DNA from: Ancylobacter polymorphus
GTDB lineage: Bacteria; Pseudomonadota; Alphaproteobacteria; Rhizobiales; Xanthobacteraceae
Direction: 5' to 3'
NCBI RefSeq assembly: GCF_030813495.1
Contig: NZ_JAUSUI010000009.1
Coordinates: 124,001 to 188,000 of the forward strand
DNA: 64,000 bases
The position numbers were made by a program, and so were the translations under genes. Positions 25,891 to 34,947 of this stretch are shown in pieces (the stretch's first letter is position 1; every line of letters starts with the position of its first letter). A model generated the notes under the pieces. That model had not been told where the DNA came from and did no database searches. It was given only the letters and a program-made list of their open reading frames with translations.

Positions 25891-26775
25891 ATGAGCGTGT
25901 TGCTCGATATTGATCAATTAAGAACATTCATTGCGATTGCCGAAACCGGCAGTTTCACAAAGGCGGCCGAGGTGGTTCACAAAACCCAGTCGGCGGTGTC
26001 GATGCAGATGAAGCGGCTGGAGGAGCGGGTCGGCCGGCCGATCTTCGCCCGCGACGGACGCGCCTCGCGCCTCACCGATGAAGGCGAGCGGCTGCTCGAT
26101 TATGCCCGCCGCATCGTCAAGCTGAACATCGAGGCGATGGCGAGCCTCGCCTCGGCGGAACTGTCGGGGCGGGTGCGGCTCGGCGTGCCGGACGATTACG
26201 CCGACCGCTATCTGCCGGAAATCATGGCGCGGTTTTCCGCCACCCATCCCAATGTCGAGCTGACCGTGGTGTGCGATCCCTCGACCGATCTTGTCGACCG
26301 CATCGACACGGGCGATCTCGACCTCGCCATCATCACCGATTGCGAGACGATGAATCGCGAAACCGAGATCATCCGGCGCGAGCAATTGCTCTGGGTGGGC
26401 TCTACCCGCCATTCCGTGCATCTGGAAGGCCCGGTGCCGCTGGCGCTGGGGCGGCAGACCTGCAACTGGCGGCAGGAGGCGATCTCCATGCTGCAGGCGG
26501 CCGACCGGCCGTTCCGCATTCTCTACACCTCGTCCAACTCCACCGCCGTTTCGGCGGCCGTGCTGGCCGGGCTCGCCATTTCCGTGCTGCCGGAATCGGG
26601 GCTGCGGCCCGGCATGCGGGTGCTGGGGCCGTCCGACGGCTTCCCGGCGCTGGCGCCCTGCCGCATCGGCCTGCTGCGCAACCGGCACGAGGCGTCTCCG
26701 CTCGCCGACGCGCTGGCCCATCACATCGTGCAGGGGCTCGACAACATCTCCGACACGGCGATCGCAGCGGAGTAG
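25891..26775 (+). CDS. LysR family transcriptional regulator
   Basis: Regulator of 294 residues. The N-terminal winged helix-turn-helix reads LRTFIAIAETGSFTKAAEVV, then KTQSAVSMQMKRLEERVGRPIF. The remaining residues form the two-lobed effector domain (VRLGVPDDYADRYLPEIMARF; AVLAGLAISVLPESGLRPGM). The effector is unknown. It is divergent from the DUF1127 gene with a palindrome between them, so autoregulation and control of that neighbour are plausible. The ATG at 25891 is preferred to a GTG at 25879. Confidence 0.93.
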   Translation: MSVLLDIDQLRTFIAIAETGSFTKAAEVVHKTQSAVSMQMKRLEERVGRPIFARDGRASRLTDEGERLLDYARRIVKLNIEAMASLASAELSGRVRLGVPDDYADRYLPEIMARFSATHPNVELTVVCDPSTDLVDRIDTGDLDLAIITDCETMNRETEIIRREQLLWVGSTRHSVHLEGPVPLALGRQTCNWRQEAISMLQAADRPFRILYTSSNSTAVSAAVLAGLAISVLPESGLRPGMRVLGPSDGFPALAPCRIGLLRNRHEASPLADALAHHIVQGLDNISDTAIAAE

Positions 26776-26800
26776 GGGCTCCTGGGCGCGTGCCTCTGCC

Positions 26801-28171
26801 TCAGTAGGCATCCTCGACGAAGACCGGCTCGACGGAGCCGTTCCAGGCGCCGTGATAGCGTGCCAGCAGCAGTTCCGCGGGCGTCTGTCCGGCTGCGAGG
26901 CTGTCGTCCAGCGGCTTCAGGAAACGGCTCTCGTCGCGGCCCTGGCTGTCGCGATAGTCGCGGCGCTGAAGGCCGGCGCGGGCGATCTCGACCACGTCCC
27001 GCGCCACGTCCAGCAGTGAGCGGCCGGCGATTTCGGCCTTGAAACCGAGGCGTGGCACCTCGTCGCGCAGCTTCTGCCGGTCTTCGGCACTCCAGCCCTT
27101 GGCGAGGTCCCAGGCGGCATCGAGGCTCGTCGTGTCGTAATAGAGCCCGGTCCACAGCGCCGGCAGCGCGCACAGGTTGCGCCACGGCCCGCCATCGGCC
27201 CCGCGCATTTCGAGATAACGCTTCAGCCGCACTTCCGGGAAAATGGTGGAGAGGTGGTTGGCCCAGTCCGAGACCGTGGCGCTCTCGCCCGGCACGGCGG
27301 GGTGGCGGCCGGCGAGCAGATCGCGGAAGGACGAGCCGGCGACATCGATATAGGTGTCGCCGCGCTTGATGAAGTACATCGGCACGTCGAGCGCGTAGTC
27401 GACATAACGCTCGAAGCCCATGCCATCCTCGAAGGCGAAGGGCAGCATGCCGGCGCGGTGATTGTCGGTGTCGCGCCAGATTTCCGAGCGGTAGGAGAGG
27501 AAACCGTTGGGCTTGCCTTCCGTGAACGGCGAATTGGCGAAGAGGGCGGTGGCCACCGGCTGCAAGGCGAGGCCGACGCGCAGCTTCTTCACCATGTCGG
27601 CTTCGGAGGCGAAGTCGAGATTCACCTGCACGGTACAGGTGCGGTACATCATGTCGAGGCCGCGCGTGCCGACCTTCGGCATGTAGTTCGACATGATCTT
27701 GTAGCGGCCCTTGGGCATGACCGGCGTTTCCGCCAGCGTCCATTTCGGGCTCATGCCGAGGCCGAGGAAGCCGAAGCCGAGCGGCGTCGCCACCTCGCGC
27801 ACCTGGTCGAGATGGCTGTTCACCTCGGCGCAGGTCTCGTGAATGGTGATGAGCGGTGCGCCGGACAGTTCGAACTGCCCGCCCGGCTCCAGCGAGATCG
27901 CGCCGCCACCGACCGTGTCGGCGAGGCCGATAATGGTTTCGCCTTCCATGATCGGTTCCCAGCAGTTCAGCGCCTGCATGCCTTCCAGCAGCGCGCGGAT
28001 GCCGTTGGGACCTTCATAGGGCACCGGCTCGTGCCCCTTCAGCGTGAAGGGGAATTTCTCGTGTTCCGTGCCGATGCGGAATTTCGACGGCGCTTTGCTA
28101 CCCGCCTCGAACCACGCGACGAGTTCGTCGCGGCTTTCGATGGGCTGCGTGTCGATCTGGTCTCGCGCCAT
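26801..28171 (-). CDS. gshA: Glutamate--cysteine ligase (plant/alphaproteobacterial type)
   Basis: First enzyme of glutathione synthesis, 456 residues, the usual length of the rhizobial enzyme. Conserved parts are SKFRIGTEHEKFPF near residue 30, the ATP/metal segment ISLEPGGQFELSGAP near residue 93, and MMYRTCTVQVNLDFASEADM near residue 176. The ATG at 28171 gives MARDQIDTQPIES, typical of the family; an upstream GTG/ATG extension is unlikely. The next gene on the same strand upstream is rsmE, beyond the YbdK homologue. Confidence 0.95.
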   Translation of the reverse strand: MARDQIDTQPIESRDELVAWFEAGSKAPSKFRIGTEHEKFPFTLKGHEPVPYEGPNGIRALLEGMQALNCWEPIMEGETIIGLADTVGGGAISLEPGGQFELSGAPLITIHETCAEVNSHLDQVREVATPLGFGFLGLGMSPKWTLAETPVMPKGRYKIMSNYMPKVGTRGLDMMYRTCTVQVNLDFASEADMVKKLRVGLALQPVATALFANSPFTEGKPNGFLSYRSEIWRDTDNHRAGMLPFAFEDGMGFERYVDYALDVPMYFIKRGDTYIDVAGSSFRDLLAGRHPAVPGESATVSDWANHLSTIFPEVRLKRYLEMRGADGGPWRNLCALPALWTGLYYDTTSLDAAWDLAKGWSAEDRQKLRDEVPRLGFKAEIAGRSLLDVARDVVEIARAGLQRRDYRDSQGRDESRFLKPLDDSLAAGQTPAELLLARYHGAWNGSVEPVFVEDAY

Positions 28172-28316
28172 GGGGAACTCCGGGCGGCATGCGGGGCGCG
28201 CGACCATACACACGCCAAGCCTTGGCGCAAATCGCTGTAACTACCGATGGAAAATGGAAATTGCGGGGCCGCATGCGCCCCTTCAACCTGTCGCTGTGCC
28301 CACCCGATGCGGCGGG

Positions 28317-29450
28317 TTATTGCGCGGAGGCATGGGCGAGCCAGGTGTTCACCGCCTTCAGCCCTTCCGCGCGGTTGCCGGTGCGGTGGGCGGCTTCCTG
28401 ATAGACGGCGATCTGGATGTCAGCGCTGGTGCCGCCGCGGATGATGGTGCGCAGATGCTCCAGTTCGGCCCGCCCGCCCAGCGCGTCGGCGTCCTCGGTC
28501 AGCTGGTCGATCAGCGCTTCCACCGCCTGCGCCACCGGCACCGCCTCGCGGGCGCGGCGGTCGACAAAGCTGCCATGGACGCCATAGCGCTGGGCGCGCC
28601 ACTTGTTCTCCGCCGCGATGGCGCGCTCGACCGGATCGATGCCGGCATTGAGGCTCGGGTTGCGCACGAGATGGCGCACCAGCGCCCGGTAAAGCGCGGC
28701 AATGGCGACGGAATCCTCCACCCGCGTGCAGCTGTCGGGCGCGCGCAGTTCCAGCGTGGGATGCTTTTCTGAGGGGCGGATGGTCCACCAGACATAGCTC
28801 GAATCGCGGATCGCCCGCGCCGCCACCAGCGCGTCGATATAGTCCTGGTAGTCCTTCGCGCTTTCGAACAGTTCCGGCAGGCCGGTGCGCGGCAGTTCGT
28901 CATAGGCGGCGAGGCGGTAGCCCATCAGGCCGGTGCGCTTGGATTCCCAGAAGGGCGAGGAGGTGGAGAGCGCGACGAAAACCGGGAGATAGGGAAGGAT
29001 GCGGCGCATCACGTCGATGCGCTGGTCGGCGTCGGGCAGTTCCACATGCACATGCATGCCGCACAGCAGGTTGCGCTCGCCCAGCATCTGCAGGTCGTGC
29101 ATCAATCCGTCATAGCGCTGCGTCGGCGCGCGCTTGCCGCCCTGCCAGCTTGCGGTGGGATGGGTGCCGGCGGCGATGAAGGCGAGGTCGAAACCGGCGC
29201 TCACCTCGGCGAGGCCCCGGCGCAGCCCGTGCAACTCCCGCCGCGCCTCGGCGGCGCTGCGGTGCGGGCGGGTCATGACCTCGATCTGCGACTGCTGCAC
29301 GTCGCCCGAGACGGCGGGGCCGAGCGAGGTCCGTATCTGGTTCATGAAGGCGGGCGGCACGCGCCGCAGCGGGCTCTTGGTCTCGGCTTCGACGAGGAAA
29401 TACTCTTCCTCGATGCCGATGCGGTATTCTTCTGTTCCGACCTGAGACAT
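28317..29450 (-). CDS. Carboxylate-amine ligase, YbdK family (GCS2)
   Basis: Protein of 377 residues of the GCS2 family. The N-terminal [16 protein letters not shown] with the EEE metal-binding acids is diagnostic, as are [20 protein letters not shown] and [14 protein letters not shown]. coli YbdK has weak gamma-glutamyl-cysteine ligase activity, but the physiological reaction of most homologues is unknown. It lies 146 bases upstream of the true gshA on the same strand. ATG at 29450 is preferred to a GTG one codon earlier. Confidence 0.88.
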   Translation of the reverse strand: MSQVGTEEYRIGIEEEYFLVEAETKSPLRRVPPAFMNQIRTSLGPAVSGDVQQSQIEVMTRPHRSAAEARRELHGLRRGLAEVSAGFDLAFIAAGTHPTASWQGGKRAPTQRYDGLMHDLQMLGERNLLCGMHVHVELPDADQRIDVMRRILPYLPVFVALSTSSPFWESKRTGLMGYRLAAYDELPRTGLPELFESAKDYQDYIDALVAARAIRDSSYVWWTIRPSEKHPTLELRAPDSCTRVEDSVAIAALYRALVRHLVRNPSLNAGIDPVERAIAAENKWRAQRYGVHGSFVDRRAREAVPVAQAVEALIDQLTEDADALGGRAELEHLRTIIRGGTSADIQIAVYQEAAHRTGNRAEGLKAVNTWLAHASAQ

Positions 29451-29757
29451 CACGACCTTCCCGCATTCACGCCACGCACCGGCGCCGTTGTCGCTTAGCC
29501 GGCAGCGAATCGACAGGGCAGTGCGTCGCGGGGAGGGATGATGGAGAAGTAAGACCGTAATGTGACCTTTGCGTTTACTTCAGATATTGAGAGTACATTT
29601 TAATTAGTCGATTGATGAGACGTGCGGATAGTTGGAGTTCGGCGCAGATTTTGCTGCCGATGGGTGGGCGGTTGCCCTCCATGAGCGTTCGCGCGCGGCA
29701 ATCTCGCGCGGCAGCCTCGCGCGGCAGCCTCGCCTTCCGGCCGCGGGACATTCCCGG
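29451..29757. other. Intergenic region with a low-GC patch and a 13-bp tandem repeat
   Basis: About 307 bases lie between the YbdK gene and the rsmE stop. A distinctly AT-rich patch (about 29560-29625) could hold the YbdK promoter. Three tandem 13-base units of the type GCGCGGCAGCCTC occupy 29693-29731. I see no gene or RNA here. Confidence 0.5.
29693..29731. repeat. Tandem repeat, three 13-bp units
   Basis: GCGCGGCAATCTC is followed by two copies of GCGCGGCAGCCTC, directly downstream of the rsmE stop. The unit is not a codon multiple and the region is not coding. Confidence 0.8.
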
Positions 29758-30525
29758 TCAGCCTGCGGACTGACGGGCAGCTTCCACCAGCGCGAGGGCG
29801 GCGACGGCAGCGGTGTCGGCGCGCAAGATGCGCGGGCCGAGCGACAGTACGATGGCGCCGGGATGGGCGGCGAGCAGGCGCCGCTCCTCCTCGGCAAAGC
29901 CGCCTTCCGGGCCGATCAGCACCGCGAGCGGGCCGACCACGGCCGCCCGTAGCGGCGCCAGCGGGTCGGCCTGCGGCGCTGCCTCGTCGCAGAAAACCAG
30001 CCGCCGGTCCGGCTCCAGCGCGGCGAGCCAGCGCGGCAGCGCCACCGGCTCGACGACCTGCGGCGGGGTAAGGATGCCGCATTGCTCGGCCGCCTCGATG
30101 ACATTGGCACGCATGCGCTCGGTGTTGACCCGCGTCGCCTGGGTGCGCCGGGTCATGACCGGCACCAGCCGGCCGGCCCCCATCTCCACCGCCTTCTGCA
30201 CCATGTAGTCCAGCCGGGCATGCTTGAGCGGGGCGAAGACATAGTCGAGATCGGGCGGCGGCGACTGGCGCCGCAGTTGCGCCTCGCAGCGCAGCAGCAC
30301 CTCGCGCCGTCCGCCGGCCTCGCGTACCGCGCGCCACTCGCCATCGCGGCCATTGAACAGATGCAGGTGCCCGCCCACCTCCAGCCGGATCACATCGGAG
30401 ACATAATGCGCCCGGTCGCGGTCGAGGCGCACCAGCGCGGCCTCGGCCAGCGGCTCTTCGACAAACAGCCTTTGGGCGCGAAAATCATAGGGCTCAGTGG
30501 TCGAATCGTCGTGCGCGCGGGTCAT
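29758..30525 (-). CDS. rsmE: 16S rRNA (uracil(1498)-N(3))-methyltransferase
   Basis: SPOUT-class methyltransferase of 255 residues acting on U1498 of 16S rRNA in the 30S subunit. An N-terminal PUA-like domain (about 15-85, with DRAHYVSDVIRLEVGG) precedes the knotted SAM-binding domain. LIGPEGGFAEEE and LSLGPRILRADTAAVAAL are the family hallmarks of the knot. The ATG at 30525 (MTRAHDDST) is favoured; a longer start at 30591 is less likely. The divergent secreted-protein gene begins about 115 bases away. Confidence 0.94.
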   Translation of the reverse strand: MTRAHDDSTTEPYDFRAQRLFVEEPLAEAALVRLDRDRAHYVSDVIRLEVGGHLHLFNGRDGEWRAVREAGGRREVLLRCEAQLRRQSPPPDLDYVFAPLKHARLDYMVQKAVEMGAGRLVPVMTRRTQATRVNTERMRANVIEAAEQCGILTPPQVVEPVALPRWLAALEPDRRLVFCDEAAPQADPLAPLRAAVVGPLAVLIGPEGGFAEEERRLLAAHPGAIVLSLGPRILRADTAAVAALALVEAARQSAG

Positions 30526-30639
30526 GGGTCGATTTTCGTCCGGAATTTGCAGGAAATATCGCGGGCGCCGCGATGTTGCCCAATCTTTCATGCCTCTGTA
30601 TCACGCTTGGTCAATGACACGGCACCGATCGACCACCTG

Positions 30640-31365
30640 ATGAGAGATTGGCTTTTGAACACTCACCCGAAGCGCCTGCGGGCACGTAGCATGACCCCGA
30701 CGCTGGCAGGCGTTCTGCTCGCCGGGATGCTCGGCACGCTCCCGGCGGGGGCGCAGTGGATCGGCGCGCCTGGCGGTTCAGCCGGCGATGCGTCCTCCGG
30801 CGCGGTGGTGGTCGCCCCGGTGCCTGTCGCGCCGCAGGCGGACGAGGCGGCGCAGCCGGCGCCCGGCTTCAGTCCGGGCTTCTCCGGCGGTGCTGGCGGT
30901 CTGGCTCCCGGCGTCGCCGCTCCCGCGCCGCAGCAGGCCAACCCCAATGCCTCGGAATGCCAGGGGCAGGTCGCCAAGCTGCGTGATGAGGTGGAAAGCC
31001 GCGGCGGGGCCCTTGAGGCTGCCGCGAAGAAGAAGGCGTCGCCGTCCGAGCTATGCCCGATGTTCCGCAGCTTCGCGAGCGCGCAGCAGAATTTCTATGC
31101 CTACCTGAACACCAACAAGACCAAGTGCGGCGTGCCCGACGAGGTGCTGGCGAAGTTCAAGCAGAATGTCAGCTCGGTGAACACCACCCGCAACAAGATC
31201 TGCGAGGTGGCGAAGATCCAGGAAAGCGGCGGCGGCGGCGGCCCCAGCGGCCCACCGCCCCAGGGGGCGATCTCCGCCGGTCTCGGCCTGTCGAGCGGCC
31301 TGCCGACGACGGGCGCACCTCCGGGCGGCGTGTTCGACACGCTCGGCGGCGACGCGCTGCGCTGA
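30640..31365 (+). CDS. Secreted four-cysteine protein of unknown function
   Basis: Protein of 241 residues (224 if it starts at the ATG at 30691). An N-terminal signal peptide is visible (TPTLAGVLLAGMLGTLPAGA, then Q). A Pro/Ala-rich linker follows. The compact core (about residues 105-190) has four cysteines in the contexts ASECQGQV, SELCPMF, TKCGVPD and NKICEVA, enough for two disulfides. The tail is Gly/Pro-rich. Similar periplasmic hypothetical proteins are, from memory, widespread in Hyphomicrobiales; no function is known to me. It ends four bases before ubiA and may be co-transcribed. Confidence 0.75.
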   Translation: MRDWLLNTHPKRLRARSMTPTLAGVLLAGMLGTLPAGAQWIGAPGGSAGDASSGAVVVAPVPVAPQADEAAQPAPGFSPGFSGGAGGLAPGVAAPAPQQANPNASECQGQVAKLRDEVESRGGALEAAAKKKASPSELCPMFRSFASAQQNFYAYLNTNKTKCGVPDEVLAKFKQNVSSVNTTRNKICEVAKIQESGGGGGPSGPPPQGAISAGLGLSSGLPTTGAPPGGVFDTLGGDALR

Positions 31366-31369
31366 TCCG

Positions 31370-32326
31370 ATGATCCCGGCGGCGCCGTCTCCTGTCGGGC
31401 CGGTGCCGGCCGATTCCGCCGGCAATTGGGTGGATCGTTACGCCCCGGCACCGCTCCGCCCCTATCTCCGCCTCGCCCGCGCCGACCGGCCGATCGGCAG
31501 CTGGCTGCTGCTCATTCCCTGCTGGTGGTCGCTGGCGCTCGCCCTGCGGGTGCAGGCGGAGGGCAGTGCGCCCGCCTATGGCGCGGCGGTGGGATGGGCG
31601 GTGCTGTTCGCCATCGGCGCCGTGGCGATGCGCGGCGCCGGCTGCACCTGGAACGACATTCTCGACCGGGACATCGACGGACGCGTGGAGCGCACGCGCT
31701 CGCGCCCGCTACCGGCCGGGCAGGTGACGCTGACCGGCGCGCTGGTCTTTCTCGCGCTTCAGCTGCTCGCGGGGCTCGCCGTCCTTCTCTGCCTGCCGTT
31801 TTTCGCCATCGGCGTCGCGCTCTCGTCGCTCGGGCTTGTGGTGGTCTACCCGCTGATGAAGCGGGTGATGTGGATCCCGCAGCTGGTGCTCGGCCTCGCC
31901 TTTTCATGGGGCGCGCTGATGGGCTTTGCCGTGCTGCTGGAAGCGCTGCCGGCGCCCGCCTTCCTGCTCTATGCCGGCGCGGTGCTGTGGGTGGTGGGCT
32001 ATGACACGATCTATGCCCATCAGGACCGCGAGGACGACGCCGTCGTCGGGGTGAAGTCCTCCGCCCTGCTCTTCGGGGCTCACAGCGCTAAATGGCTGGC
32101 GGGCCTTTATGGCGCCGCCGTGGTGCTGATCGGCCTCGCATTGGTGAGCGCCGGATCGGGCCCCTGGGCCTGGGGCGGGCTCGGCATTTTCACCGTGCAA
32201 CTCGCCAATCAGCTGCGCCGGCTGGACATTGACGACCGGGAGCTATGCTTGCGGCTGTTCCGCTCCAACCGCGATTCCGGGCTGATCCTGCTGGTCGGCC
32301 TCGTGGTGGACGCGCTGTTCGCCTGA
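31370..32326 (+). CDS. ubiA: 4-hydroxybenzoate polyprenyltransferase
   Basis: Inner-membrane prenyltransferase of ubiquinone synthesis, 318 residues with eight to nine helices. The first Asp-rich motif is CTWNDILDRDIDGRVERTRSR, binding Mg-polyprenyl diphosphate, and the second is YDTIYAHQDREDD. Both match UbiA rather than haem or chlorophyll prenyltransferases. RADRPIGSWLLLIPCWW near residue 33 is also typical of UbiA. The chain length of the prenyl substrate (likely C50 in this group) cannot be read from sequence. Confidence 0.95.
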   Translation: MIPAAPSPVGPVPADSAGNWVDRYAPAPLRPYLRLARADRPIGSWLLLIPCWWSLALALRVQAEGSAPAYGAAVGWAVLFAIGAVAMRGAGCTWNDILDRDIDGRVERTRSRPLPAGQVTLTGALVFLALQLLAGLAVLLCLPFFAIGVALSSLGLVVVYPLMKRVMWIPQLVLGLAFSWGALMGFAVLLEALPAPAFLLYAGAVLWVVGYDTIYAHQDREDDAVVGVKSSALLFGAHSAKWLAGLYGAAVVLIGLALVSAGSGPWAWGGLGIFTVQLANQLRRLDIDDRELCLRLFRSNRDSGLILLVGLVVDALFA

Positions 32327-32402
32327 GCCGGGCGCCCGGTGCCGGTTGCCGCGGCGGGGCCGGTGGTGGTAAGCAGCGCAAACTCTTTAACCTATGGTTC
32401 CC

Positions 32403-33035
32403 ATGAGCATCCGCCTGCACCGCGGCGACCTTGTCGACCTCGCCCGCTATACGCCCGACAAAGCGCCCTTCGTCGCCATCGACACCGAGACGCTCGGCCT
32501 CAACCCGCACCGCGACCGGCTGTGCGTGGTGCAGCTCTCGCCCGGCGACGGAACCGCCGACGTGGTGCAGATACCCGCCGGGGCGGGGCCGGGCAGCGCG
32601 CCGAACCTCGAAAAGCTGCTCACCGACCCGCGCAGCGTGAAGCTGTTCCACTTCGCCCGCTTCGATGTGGCCGTGCTCGGCAAGACGTTCGGCCTCACCG
32701 TGTCGCCGGTGTGGTGCACCAAGATCGCCTCGCGGCTGACCCGCACCTATACCGACCGGCACGGGCTGAAGGAGCTGGTGCGGGAACTGCTTGGCGTCGA
32801 CCTGTCCAAGCAGCAGCAGAGTTCGGACTGGGCTGCCGACGAGCTGAGCGATGCCCAGCTGCACTATGCCGCCTCCGACGTGCTGCATCTGCACGCGCTG
32901 CAGGTGCGGCTCGCCGCCATGCTGGCGCGCGAGGGACGCGGAGAGCTGGCGCAGGCCTGCTTCGAGTTTCTGCCCACCCGCGCGCAGCTCGACCTCGCGG
33001 GATGGCCGGACCAGGACATTTTCGCGCATACGTGA
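32403..33035 (+). CDS. Ribonuclease D-type 3'-5' exonuclease (short form)
   Basis: DEDDy exonuclease domain alone, 210 residues; it lacks the HRDC domains of full RNase D. Exo I is VAIDTETLGLNPHRDRLCV (Asp and Glu), Exo II is LFHFARFDVAVLGK, and Exo III is LHYAASDVLHLHAL with the Tyr and Asp of the DEDDy type. It probably trims structured RNA 3' ends, tRNA included. The ATG at 32403 (MSIRLHRGD) is favoured over one three codons earlier. It lies upstream of the lpt cluster with 163 bases between. Confidence 0.9.
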   Translation: MSIRLHRGDLVDLARYTPDKAPFVAIDTETLGLNPHRDRLCVVQLSPGDGTADVVQIPAGAGPGSAPNLEKLLTDPRSVKLFHFARFDVAVLGKTFGLTVSPVWCTKIASRLTRTYTDRHGLKELVRELLGVDLSKQQQSSDWAADELSDAQLHYAASDVLHLHALQVRLAAMLAREGRGELAQACFEFLPTRAQLDLAGWPDQDIFAHT

Positions 33036-33198
33036 GTGCTTCGCGCCTATGTGAGCGCGCGGCCCGACAATCGCCGGCTTTTCGCGCGAGGGGGAGAGCG
33101 TGCAGCCATGCCGGCTTGCGCCTTCGGCCGGAAGCCGCCATCTTGAGCCCCGGCCGGGATGCGGAAGACGGCCGTCAGTCGGGGATGAACCGTCGCGC

Positions 33199-33990
33199 AT
33201 GAACAAACATGTCGAACCCCCCGCGGTGCGGGGCGCGAAGACGAGCGAGCCGGTGGTGCGCCGCGGGTCGGTGAATGTCGCCGCGCACGAGGCCCGGCGC
33301 GCCAAATTGTTCAAGAACGCCCGGCGCCACAGCCGGCGGGTGCGGTTCCTGCGCGTGGCCCTGCCGCTCGGCGTGATCGCGGCGCTCGGCGTCACTGTGG
33401 CGGTCAATTATCTCGATCCCTTTACTCTCGCCGTCGACCTGCCCTTCGATCTCGGCCGGGTGTCGCTGTCGGGCACGCAGGTGAAGATGGAATTTCCCCG
33501 CCTGCACGGCTTCACCGCCGATAATCGCGGCTATGACGTGTCCGCCTTTTCCGCCTCGCAGGACCTGACGCAGCCCAACCGCATCACGCTCGACAAGATC
33601 GAGGCCAAGCTTGAACTGGCGGACAAGGGCTGGGCCAACCTGACCGCCATCGGCGGCAGCTACGACACCAAGACCGAAAATCTGACGCTCGACGGCGGGG
33701 TGATTTTCGACACCTCCTCCGGCTATGGCGGGCGGCTGAAGGAAGCCGAGATCGACGTCAAGGGCGGCACATTGGTGTCGAAGAGCCCGGTGGAGCTGAC
33801 CTATCTCGACGGCAAGCTGACCGCCGACACGCTGGAAGTGTCGCAGAAGGATTCGCGCGCCCTGCTCGTCGGCAATGTGCAGCTCGACTTCAAGATGCCG
33901 GCTCCCGAGAAGCCGGCGACGCAGGCGCCGGCGGCGGCAGCCGCGCCCGACGCCGCCGCGCCCGCGCCTGCGGTCGGCAGCAATCCGTGA
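33199..33990 (+). CDS. lptC: LPS export system protein LptC
   Basis: Bitopic inner-membrane protein of 263 residues that passes lipopolysaccharide from the LptB2FG transporter to LptA. One membrane helix (LRVALPLGVIAALGVTVAV, about residues 54-72) anchors a periplasmic beta-jellyroll (about residues 85-225). A Pro/Ala-rich tail follows. The N-terminal cytoplasmic stretch of about 50 basic residues is longer than in E. coli. Its stop overlaps the longest lptA frame, and the order lptC-lptA-lptB-rpoN is conserved across proteobacteria, which supports the call more than sequence identity does. Confidence 0.9.
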   Translation: MNKHVEPPAVRGAKTSEPVVRRGSVNVAAHEARRAKLFKNARRHSRRVRFLRVALPLGVIAALGVTVAVNYLDPFTLAVDLPFDLGRVSLSGTQVKMEFPRLHGFTADNRGYDVSAFSASQDLTQPNRITLDKIEAKLELADKGWANLTAIGGSYDTKTENLTLDGGVIFDTSSGYGGRLKEAEIDVKGGTLVSKSPVELTYLDGKLTADTLEVSQKDSRALLVGNVQLDFKMPAPEKPATQAPAAAAAPDAAAPAPAVGSNP

Positions 33991-34037
33991 TCCCGCCCTC
34001 ATTGAACCTCCGGCGCGGGGCAGGTAGACATGTCGGC

Positions 34038-34721
34038 ATGAGCACGCCCTTCGCTTTCACCCGTTCCGGCCTCGCCGCCCTCGTCCTCGCCGCCGGCCTC
34101 GCGGGGGTCTCTTCCGCCGCGCTGGCGCAGGCCAATAATGTGCCGAACGCCCTGCAGGGCTTTGCGTCGAATCGCGACGAGCCGATCCGCATCAACGCCA
34201 ACAGCCTGGAAGTGCGCGACCAGCAGAAGCAGGCGGTGTTCAGCGGCAATGTCGTGGTGCAGCAGGGCGACACCACCATGCGCTGCAAGGAACTGGTGGT
34301 GTTCTATGACGGCAAGGACGCGGCCGGCGGCAAGGACGCGCCGGGCGGCAAGCCGGCGGCGGCGCCTTCCGGCGACGCGCTGGCGGCGGGAAGCCCGATC
34401 AACTCCTCGGCGATCCGCCGGCTGGAGATCAACGGCTCGGTGGTGGTGACCACCAAGGAACAGACCGCCACCGGCGACCAGGGCGTGTTCGAGACCAAGG
34501 CGAACACCATCACGCTCACCGGCAATCCCGTGGTGCTGACCTCCGGCCCCAATGTCATTCGCGGCAAGAAGCTGACCGTGGATCTCACCACCGGCCTGTC
34601 GCGCTTCGACGGCGGACGCATCGAAAGCCTGATCGTGCCCAACAGCATGAAGGGCGCGGACGGCGCGCTGCCGGGTGCCAAGCCGGCCGCGCCGGCGGCG
34701 AAGCCGAAACCGGCGCCCTGA
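34038..34721 (+). CDS. lptA: LPS transport periplasmic protein LptA
   Basis: Periplasmic bridge protein of 227 residues. The signal peptide (FTRSGLAALVLAAGLAGVSSAALAQ in outline) ends at ALAQA. The OstA-type jellyroll follows with INANSLEVRDQQKQAVFSGNV near its start and TITLTGNPVVLTSGPNVIRG later. A Gly/Ala/Pro-rich insertion of about 30 residues (near 95-125) interrupts the fold and seems lineage-specific. The ATG at 34038 gives a normal signal peptide; the earlier frame start at 33987 does not. Confidence 0.92.
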   Translation: MSTPFAFTRSGLAALVLAAGLAGVSSAALAQANNVPNALQGFASNRDEPIRINANSLEVRDQQKQAVFSGNVVVQQGDTTMRCKELVVFYDGKDAAGGKDAPGGKPAAAPSGDALAAGSPINSSAIRRLEINGSVVVTTKEQTATGDQGVFETKANTITLTGNPVVLTSGPNVIRGKKLTVDLTTGLSRFDGGRIESLIVPNSMKGADGALPGAKPAAPAAKPKPAP

Positions 34722-34729
34722 GCCTGTCG

Positions 34730-34754
34730 GCGCCGCCCGATCGGGCGGCGCTTT
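34730..34754 (+). terminator. Palindromic terminator after lptA
   Basis: GCGCCGCCCGA / TCGGGCGGCGC is a perfect 22-base palindrome (34730-34751) followed by TTT. It starts nine bases after the lptA stop and suggests lptB-rpoN has its own promoter in the 190 bases that follow. Confidence 0.65.
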
Positions 34755-34947
34755 GCCGTTCCGCGCCGCTGCGGCGGGCGGGTGCGCAGAAGGCGGGTGA
34801 TCGGCGCATCCTGGGGTGCAAGGGCACCGTTTCCGGCTTTTGCCTCACTCTTTTCCGATTCCGGCCCGCTTCTTGCATCGCGATTTGCCAGCGGCGTCCT
34901 GAACGTTTATCACCTTCCGGGTGGTGATTTCACCACGGAGGGTGCGC

